From VAYN01 sp963702075 (lineage in GTDB: Bacteria > Actinomycetota > Thermoleophilia > Solirubrobacterales > 70-9), in assembly GCA_963702075.1 (NCBI GenBank), contig OY969703.1:124001-188000 (forward strand): a stretch of DNA of 64,000 nt, given 5' to 3'. The notes below the pieces were generated by a model, which made no database searches, was not told the DNA's origin, and saw nothing but the letters and a program-made list of their open reading frames with translations. Both the position numbers and the translations under genes were made by a program. This document shows positions 58,196 through 64,000 of this stretch, in pieces; position 1 is the first letter of the stretch; every line of letters begins with the position of its first letter.

Positions 58196-60471
58196 ATCTC
58201 CCTTCCCATCAAGCTCATCAGCTCCAGCGCCCCAGCCTTGTGCAGCGGTTCGTTGAGGTTGCCGCACTTCGGGCTCTGGACGCAGGAGGGGCAGCCGGAC
58301 TCGCACGGGCACTCGGCGATCAGGCGCTCGGCGTCGCCGAGCAGGCGCTCGAACTCCTCGTAGCCGCGGCGGGTGATCCCGACCCCGCCGGGGTGGCCGT
58401 CGTAGATGAAGATCGTCGAGCGGCCGGTCTGGAAGTGGACATTGGTCGAAAGGCCGCCGATGTCCCAGCGGTCGCACATGGCAATCAGCGGCAGGACGGC
58501 GATCTGACTGTGCTCGGTTGCGTGCAGGGAGCCGAGCAGCGCCTCGGTCGGCAGCTTGCCGCTGAGCTTGTCCGGCAGCACGTACCAGAGCGCCTGGGTG
58601 ATGAAGTTCTGCTCGGGCAATTCGAGGGCGACGATGTCGATCGGTTCCTGGTCGGTGGCCGAGACCCGCTGGAAGGCGATCACCTGCTCGGTCACCGAGA
58701 CCTCGCCGAAGTTGAGCTGCACGCCGGCGACCTCGCGCTGCTCGTGGACGCGCTCGATGTAGATCTCGGTCTCCTTTTTCGGCCGCGTGTACCAGTCGCC
58801 GTCGAAGGCGGAGACGAGCGCCCGCCGCTCCTCGATGTCGAGCCGGTCAACCTCGTAGGAGCGGCCGAGGTGGAGGTAGACGGCGCCGGGGTGGATCGTC
58901 GTGAAGGCGCGCTCGGCCTCGACCAGGCCCAGCATCTCCCCCGCGTCGCGCTCGATTACCGCGACCGAGTCGGCCGAGGCCGAGCGCAGCGCGATCCGGT
59001 TGGCGACGAACTCGCTGCGCCGCGGCAGCAGCTTGCCGCCGGCGGCGCGCAGCTCGCCGGCGGCGACGAGCCGTTCGGCCCGCTCCCGCCAGCCCTCGCC
59101 GAAGACCTCGTCGTCGCTGCTCGTAAGCGGGAGCTCGTAGGCGGCGGCGATCAGGTGTCGGGAGGCGATCTGGTCGTTGCCGTGGTCGAGGATCGCCGCC
59201 TCGACCGGCCGCCCGAGGAACTCCTCCGGGTGGCGGCAGAAGAACTGGTCGAGCGCATCCTGGCCGGCGACGTATACCGCGAGGCCGCGCCGTCGGCGCC
59301 CCGCCCGCCCCCACATCTGCCGCAGGCTGGCGACGGTGCCGGGGAAGGTGGTGCAGATCGCCGCGTCGAGCTCGCCGACGTCGATCCCCAGCTCGAGCGC
59401 GTCGGTGGCGACGACCGCCAGCAGCTCGCCGGCGGCGAGCCGGGACTCGATCTCGCGCCGCTGCTGCGGGGTATAGCCGCCGCGGTAGGGCGCGATCCGC
59501 TTCGCCAGCTCCGGCTTGCCGCGACGCTCGAGGTTTTCGCGGGCGAAGCGCTGGATCAGCTCGATCCCGCGGCGGCTTTTGAGGAAGCAGATCGTCCGCA
59601 CGTTCTGGGAGACGAGCTCGGCGAGCAGGTCGGCCGCCTCGGAGAGGGCCGACCGCCGCGTGCCGCTGCCCTCGTCGATCAGCGGCGGGTTCCACATCGC
59701 GATCTCGCGGCCGGCGCGCGGCGCCCCGTCGTCGTCGACCAGCTCGAACTCGGTCCCGACCAGCTCTTCGGCCAGCTCGACCGGGTTGGCGATCGTCGCC
59801 GAGGCGAGCAGGAAGCGCGGCTCGCGTCCATAGTGGCGGGCGAGCCGGCGCAGTCGGCGCAGCACGTTGGCGACGTGGGAGCCGAAGACGCCGCGGTAGG
59901 TGTGGGCCTCGTCGACGACGACCCACTCGAGGTTGGCGAGGAAGTTGCCCCAGCGGGCGTGGTTGGGCAGCAAGGCGACGTGGAGCATGTCGGGGTTGGT
60001 GAGGACGAGGTTGCTTTTGCGGCGGATCTCCGGGCGCTCTTCGCGCGGGGTGTCGCCGTCGTAGATCGCCTCGCGCAGGTTGGGCGGGCGCAGCTGGGCG
60101 AGCTTGCGCGCCTGGTCCTGGGCCAGCGCCTTGGTCGGGTAGAGGTAGAGCGCCCGGTCTTTGGGGCGGGAGGCGATCGAGTTCAGCACCGGCAGGTTGA
60201 AGGCGAGGCTCTTGCCCGAGGCGGTGCCGCTGGTGATCACGAGGTCCGAGTCCTCGGCGAGCTCGAAGGCACGCAGTTGGTGGGAGTAGAGGGAGTCGAT
60301 GCCGACCCGACCGAGCGCCTCCCGCAGCCCCGGGTCCAGCTCCATCGGCAGCGGCGCCGGGCAAGAGGGCCGCTCCTCTTCGGCCGACTCGGCGACGATC
60401 CGCCCGTCGCGGCGAGCGGGGTCGATCGCAATCGCCCAGTCAGACGCGAGCAGGGAGCCGCCGCGCGCCAT
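58192..60471 (-). CDS. MrfA/YprA-like DEAD-box helicase with zinc-binding C-terminus
   Basis: This 759-residue superfamily 2 helicase has T-S-G-T-A-S-G-K-S (Walker A), D-E-A-H (motif II), L-A-S-A-T (motif III) and W-G-R-A-G-R-R (motif VI). The C-terminal C-P-C-E-S-G-C-P-S-C-V ... C-G-N motif is the four-Cys MZB/DUF1998 element of Hrq1-like 3'-5' DNA helicases such as MrfA, which repairs mitomycin damage. The ATG overlaps the folP stop (TGATG), so it is coupled to folP. Confidence 0.9.
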   Translation of the reverse strand: MARGGSLLASDWAIAIDPARRDGRIVAESAEEERPSCPAPLPMELDPGLREALGRVGIDSLYSHQLRAFELAEDSDLVITSGTASGKSLAFNLPVLNSIASRPKDRALYLYPTKALAQDQARKLAQLRPPNLREAIYDGDTPREERPEIRRKSNLVLTNPDMLHVALLPNHARWGNFLANLEWVVVDEAHTYRGVFGSHVANVLRRLRRLARHYGREPRFLLASATIANPVELAEELVGTEFELVDDDGAPRAGREIAMWNPPLIDEGSGTRRSALSEAADLLAELVSQNVRTICFLKSRRGIELIQRFARENLERRGKPELAKRIAPYRGGYTPQQRREIESRLAAGELLAVVATDALELGIDVGELDAAICTTFPGTVASLRQMWGRAGRRRRGLAVYVAGQDALDQFFCRHPEEFLGRPVEAAILDHGNDQIASRHLIAAAYELPLTSSDDEVFGEGWRERAERLVAAGELRAAGGKLLPRRSEFVANRIALRSASADSVAVIERDAGEMLGLVEAERAFTTIHPGAVYLHLGRSYEVDRLDIEERRALVSAFDGDWYTRPKKETEIYIERVHEQREVAGVQLNFGEVSVTEQVIAFQRVSATDQEPIDIVALELPEQNFITQALWYVLPDKLSGKLPTEALLGSLHATEHSQIAVLPLIAMCDRWDIGGLSTNVHFQTGRSTIFIYDGHPGGVGITRRGYEEFERLLGDAERLIAECPCESGCPSCVQSPKCGNLNEPLHKAGALELMSLMGREI

Positions 60472-61334
60472 CAGGCCGGGCTCGCGATCTCGGCCGCGAC
60501 GTGCATCGCCTGCAGGGAGCTGCGGTCGTGGATGCGGAGGACATCGGCGCCCTCCCGCACTGCGAGGGTCACCGCGGCGACCGTCCCCCACTCGCGCTCG
60601 CTCGCCGGCAGGCGCTGCTCCCACGAGCCCGCGAGCGCGGCGCCGATGAAGTCCTTGCGCGAGAGCGAGACGTAGAGCGGCAGCCCGAGCGCGCGCAGCT
60701 CGCCGAGGCGCCGCAGGATCTCCAGGTCCTGCGCGGGACTGAGGTCGAAGTCGAGTCCGGGATCGATGGCGATCTGCTCCTCCGCCACTCCAAGCTCCCG
60801 GGCCAGCTCGATTCTCCCCTCGAACCAAGCACGCAGGTGGTCGACGACGTCGTCGTAATCGCGCCAGGGCCGGTCGACCCGCGGCGGGCCCTCGATGTGC
60901 ATGAGGACGTAGCCGCAGCCCGTCTCGGCGACCAGCTCGAACATCTCCTCCGAGCCGCCCGAGATGTCATTGACGACGACCGCTCCCGCGTCCAGCGCCC
61001 GCCGCGCCACCTCGGGAGAGAAGGTGTCGGCAGAGATCGGAATCGAATCGCCGGTTTTGGAGACCGGTGCCTCAGCAACCAGCCCCTCCACCGCCGGGAC
61101 CAGCGCCCCCGCCTCGTCCCCGGGCGGCACCGGCGGGCCGGCTTTCGCCGCCACCGCACCGACGTCGAGCATCTCGAAGCCGGCCTCCGCCAGCGCCAGC
61201 CCGTCGCGCACCGCCTGCTCAGGGGTGCCGCTGCGCGCGCCCTCGAACATCGAGTCGACGGTGACGTTGACGATCCCGGCGCCGAGCGGCCGCGAGAGGT
61301 CCAGATCGCCGCGGGCGAGGCTCCAGCGTCTCAT
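60471..61334 (-). CDS. folP: Dihydropteroate synthase-like enzyme
   Basis: This 287-residue TIM-barrel pterin-binding enzyme shows G-I-V-N-V-T-V-D-S-M-F-E-G (usual N-V-T-P-D-S-F), I-S-A-D-T-F-S, V-V-N-D-I-S-G-G, D-P-G-L-D-F-D, S-R-K-D-F-I-G and L-R-I-H-D. All loop motifs are present, but Pro is replaced by Val and Phe by Met in the first loop, so activity or sulfonamide response may differ from standard FolP. No other folate gene is adjacent. Confidence 0.82.
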   Translation of the reverse strand: MRRWSLARGDLDLSRPLGAGIVNVTVDSMFEGARSGTPEQAVRDGLALAEAGFEMLDVGAVAAKAGPPVPPGDEAGALVPAVEGLVAEAPVSKTGDSIPISADTFSPEVARRALDAGAVVVNDISGGSEEMFELVAETGCGYVLMHIEGPPRVDRPWRDYDDVVDHLRAWFEGRIELARELGVAEEQIAIDPGLDFDLSPAQDLEILRRLGELRALGLPLYVSLSRKDFIGAALAGSWEQRLPASEREWGTVAAVTLAVREGADVLRIHDRSSLQAMHVAAEIASPA

Positions 61335-61361
61335 CGCAGCGAGCTTACGCGCCCGCCGTCG

Positions 61362-63154
61362 TCAACCCGCCCGCCGCGTGACCTCGTCGTGGCCGGCCAA
61401 GGTGCCCCAGCGGGCGTCGCTGAAGTGGACGCGCAGCTTGAACGTCAGGCCCCTGCGGGGAGTGCGGCCGCTGAGGTGCAACGAGCCCGGCTCGAACCGG
61501 AGCCTCAGCTGCCGGGTCGAGTCCAGCTTGCTGAAGACCAGGCTCGTGTAGGGCTTCTGGTCGTGTGGGGGGAGGACGTGGAGCTTGGCCTCATCGCCCG
61601 CCCCGCGCACGCTCAGCTTCGAGCGAAAGCCGCGGGTGAGGCGCAGGTACTTGGGCAGGGTCAGCGTCAGGTCGCCGACCACCGCCCATTCGAGGCTCGG
61701 CCTTGCCCGCACCGAGAGGACCGGGCGCCCCTGCCGCACCCCTCCCAGCCCGACCTTCGCGCGCAGCGAGGCGACGCAGCCGGCGCGCCTGCGCTCCGCT
61801 CGCGACTGATCCGTGCAGAGGAGCCGAACCACGGTCAACCCGCCTTCGCCGAAGCTCGGGTCATAGCTCCCGTCCGGGTTCAGCCTGGCGAGGAAGGGCG
61901 CTTCGAACCCCGGCGATTCGGGGAGCGGGATCGCCCCCTTGACCAGGATCTTGCCGTCGTCGAGCAGGGACACCTGTTCGGCTTTGCCCAAAAGGATGCT
62001 CCCGTCGGGCTTCAGCAGCCGCAGGACCCCGCCGCTGCCAAAGCCCTGGTCGAGGCCTCCGCTCGCGTCGACCATGACCAGCAACGGCTGCGGGCACCCG
62101 TGGCACCCAAGCCCGTATTTGGTGTTGAAGAATTCCCCCACTCCGAGGTCCCGCCGGCGATCAGGAGGCGCCCGTCGCCGAGGGCGGCGACGTCCTGCGC
62201 TTCGCTGTTGGCGGTTTCGGCGTCGGCGCTCGGCCCCGCTATCGGGGGGACCACGTATCCCCCGTTCCCGAAGCTCTGGTCGAGGGCGCCGCCTTCCGTG
62301 AAGCGCGCCAGGAGGAAGCTCCCTTCCGCGTCCCCGCCGGCGACGATCTTGCCGCCGTCCCGGGTCAGCGCGCTGAACGACGTCCCCATCCACCGCTTCG
62401 GCGGCAGGTCCAGGCGCACGAGCCCCGCGCCGCCACCGAAATCGGGGTCGTACGCGATGCCCGATCCGGGCAGGAACCGCGCGAGGACCCCGCTCTGGGG
62501 CGACCCGGGTTCGTAGACCGATCCGGCTCCGACCAGAGAGCCGTCGGGCTCTTCGAGCAGGTCCATGACATGGGAGGACGACGCCGGCCCGAACTGGCCT
62601 ACGTGACCGACCGTTTCGACGAAGGCGCCATTCGAGTCGTAGCGCTTGATCCAGGCTTCCACGTCCCCGCCCCCCAGCAAGAAGTTCTCCGCGACGACGA
62701 TCGACCCGTCGGGTCGCGGCACGATCGCGGCCGGCCCGTCCGCAAAGAGGCCGAAGGGCGGTTGGTCCGGCTCCACGGTCCCGCCGACCCCGCCGTCGCC
62801 GAAGGCCGGATCGGGCGCGCCGTCGGGAAGGTAGCGGGCGAGCTGAACGCCGCCGAAGGCGGCGCCGACGATGCGCCCGTCTTTGGCCAGCGCAAGCGCC
62901 TGAAACGGCGGCAGCCGGTGATCGATCACGAACCCCTGCTGGCCGAAGCTCGGGTCGACCGCCCCGTCGGGGTCGAGCCGCGCCATGGCCGCGGCCTGCG
63001 GCCAGACGTCGCCGATCAGCAGGATCTTGCCGTCGGGTTGGACCACCATCGAGTCGGCCGCCGCCGGCGAAGCGAGGGAGAGCAGGACCAGCATCACCAA
63101 CGCCGCTGCGACGCCGAGCCCACCGCAGATTCTCCCCATCCGCTTCACGATCAT
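61362..63154 (-). CDS. Secreted delta-60-repeat protein, frameshifted
   Basis: From ATG 63154 a signal peptide (P-A-A-A) is followed by delta-60/NHL-like repeats: V-V-Q-P-D-G-K-I-L-L, L-D-P-D-G-A-V-D-P-S-F-G, and so on. The frame is good to about 62143 (L-I-A-G-G-T-S-E). After that the repeats go on in another frame (V-G-E-F-F-N-T-K-Y-G, then G-G-L-D-Q-G-F-G) to a stop at 61362, closing with a beta-rich domain. Restoring one G in the GTGGGGG run at about 62134-62143 would join both parts. Real mutation or sequencing error cannot be distinguished. Confidence 0.7.
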
Positions 63155-63171
63155 TACGGTTAACAGCCCTC

Positions 63172-63987
63172 GTGCCGCTGAGTTGCGTCTACACCGACCT
63201 CGACGGAACCCTGCTCGGGCAGGGCAGCTCGCTCTTTCGCGACGCCGAGGGCGGCTTCAGCCTGGCGCAGGCGCGGGCACTGGAGGCCTGCCACCGGGTC
63301 GGGGCCGAGGTCGTGATCATGTCCGGCCGGCGCGAGCCGCAGGTGCACGAGGCGGCGCGGCTGATGGGGCAGACCTCCTACATCTACGAGGCCGGCTGCG
63401 CGTTTGCGATCGACGGCGAGACGACGCTGATGACCGGGGCGATGGCGCCGAGCGAGGAGGGGACGATCTACGAGCAGATCGAGGAGCGCGGGATCCCGAA
63501 GCTGCTCTTCGAGCACTTCGAGGGGCGGCTCGAGTACCACTCGCCCTGGCACCACGGCCGCGTCCTCTCCCACCTCTTCCGCGGCAAGGTCGAGGTCGAG
63601 GAGGCAAACGCGCTCCTGCACGAGCACGGCAGCGACGACCTGCGCCTGCTCGACAACGGCGCCATCGGCCGGCCGATGCCGACCGTCGAGGGCCGCACCC
63701 ACGCCTACCACCTGGTCCCGAAGCAGGTCAGCAAGGCGGCGGCGGTCGCCGGCCACGCCCGCGGCCGCGGCTACGACCCCGCCGACTGCATCGCCGTCGG
63801 CGACTCGGTCGAGGACCTCGAGGTCGCCGCGGCGGTCGGCCGCTTCTTCGTCGTCGCCAACGGCCCGCAGAACGACGCGGGCCTGCGCGCCGCTCTCCCG
63901 AGCTGGGACAACGTCACCGTCACCGAGAGCCCGATGGGCGAGGGCTTCTACGAGGCCGTCGTCTCCAGCCTGATGGAGCGTCGCTGA
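63172..63987 (+). CDS. HAD-superfamily (IIB) phosphatase
   Basis: This 271-residue protein has the HAD motif I Y-T-D-L-D-G-T-L-L at the N-terminus (nucleophile Asp), I-M-S-G-R-R (motif II) and a C-terminal A-V-G-D-S-V-E-D-L-E (motif IV). The inserted cap domain marks type IIB, which includes Cof-like sugar phosphatases and mannosyl-3-phosphoglycerate phosphatases. GTG 63172 lies 17 bases from the divergent start of the repeat protein. Confidence 0.85.
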   Translation: MPLSCVYTDLDGTLLGQGSSLFRDAEGGFSLAQARALEACHRVGAEVVIMSGRREPQVHEAARLMGQTSYIYEAGCAFAIDGETTLMTGAMAPSEEGTIYEQIEERGIPKLLFEHFEGRLEYHSPWHHGRVLSHLFRGKVEVEEANALLHEHGSDDLRLLDNGAIGRPMPTVEGRTHAYHLVPKQVSKAAAVAGHARGRGYDPADCIAVGDSVEDLEVAAAVGRFFVVANGPQNDAGLRAALPSWDNVTVTESPMGEGFYEAVVSSLMERR

Positions 63988-64000
63988 AGCTTCACTAGTA

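Noticed and set aside
58240..60675. An 811-codon open frame antisense to the helicase gene
   Set aside because: High G+C produces long stop-free antisense frames. The translation is low-complexity Arg/Gly/Ala/Val text, while the minus strand has complete helicase motifs.

Overview
The window is G+C-rich chromosomal DNA from an actinobacterium. The long C-P-N-E-A / C-P-x-x-S-x-V-G secreted proteins, a fused PafB-PafC regulator, a DUF2600 protein, two-domain TetR proteins and abundant GTG/TTG starts suggest the Thermoleophilia/Solirubrobacterales. This placement is inferred from gene content only. No insertion sequence, integrase, phage module or CRISPR array was seen.

Region 1 (about 1-24.8 kb) is a surface-polysaccharide locus. 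It holds the complete dTDP-L-rhamnose pathway (rfbC, rfbB, rfbD, rfbA), a GT4-GT2 fusion transferase, a Wzt/Wzm-type ABC exporter, tandem-domain and single-domain GT2 transferases, methyltransferases, two nucleotide-sugar epimerases, a polyprenyl-phosphate transferase and three large polytopic (GT-C-like) membrane proteins. It is interrupted at 11.4-14.3 kb by a lower-G+C island with an ArsR-like regulator, the remnant of an XRE regulator and a secreted repeat protein.

Region 2 (24.8-39.7 kb) is mixed: a secreted sugar dehydrogenase, a PNPOx-like flavoprotein, a divergent AraC/DJ-1 pair, a GH39/GH5-like secreted hydrolase, a VapBC-like toxin-antitoxin pair, a penicillin acylase, an AbiEi/DUF559 protein, a metallo-hydrolase behind PafBC, a YhaM-like HD protein and a DUF2600 protein.

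Region 3 (39.7-52.2 kb) is envelope and secretion related: an MMPL transporter with small secreted proteins, a PucR regulator and a two-gene operon of very large secreted proteins, the first with a frameshift. Region 4 (52.5-64 kb) carries a tandem TetR fusion, a PAP2 phosphatase, a hydrolase-cyclase fusion, tRNA-Phe, a GH15-like protein, an MrfA-like helicase overlapping folP, a frameshifted delta-60-repeat protein and a HAD phosphatase.

The most unusual feature is a dispersed family of five tiny genes (17.05, 18.1, 37.0, 38.4 and 54.0 kb). Each encodes a conserved W-T-x-x-R-L-D-D-L-N-like head (degenerate in one), a coiled coil of variable length and one C-terminal membrane helix. Each is preceded by the same T-A-C-G-C-T-like box only 6-7 bases before the ATG, which points to leaderless transcription. 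Copy 1 lies between two 32-bp direct repeats (31/32 identical) that both encode the C-terminus of the antisense neighbour. This looks like the footprint of a roughly 0.3-kb module inserted between two overlapping convergent genes.
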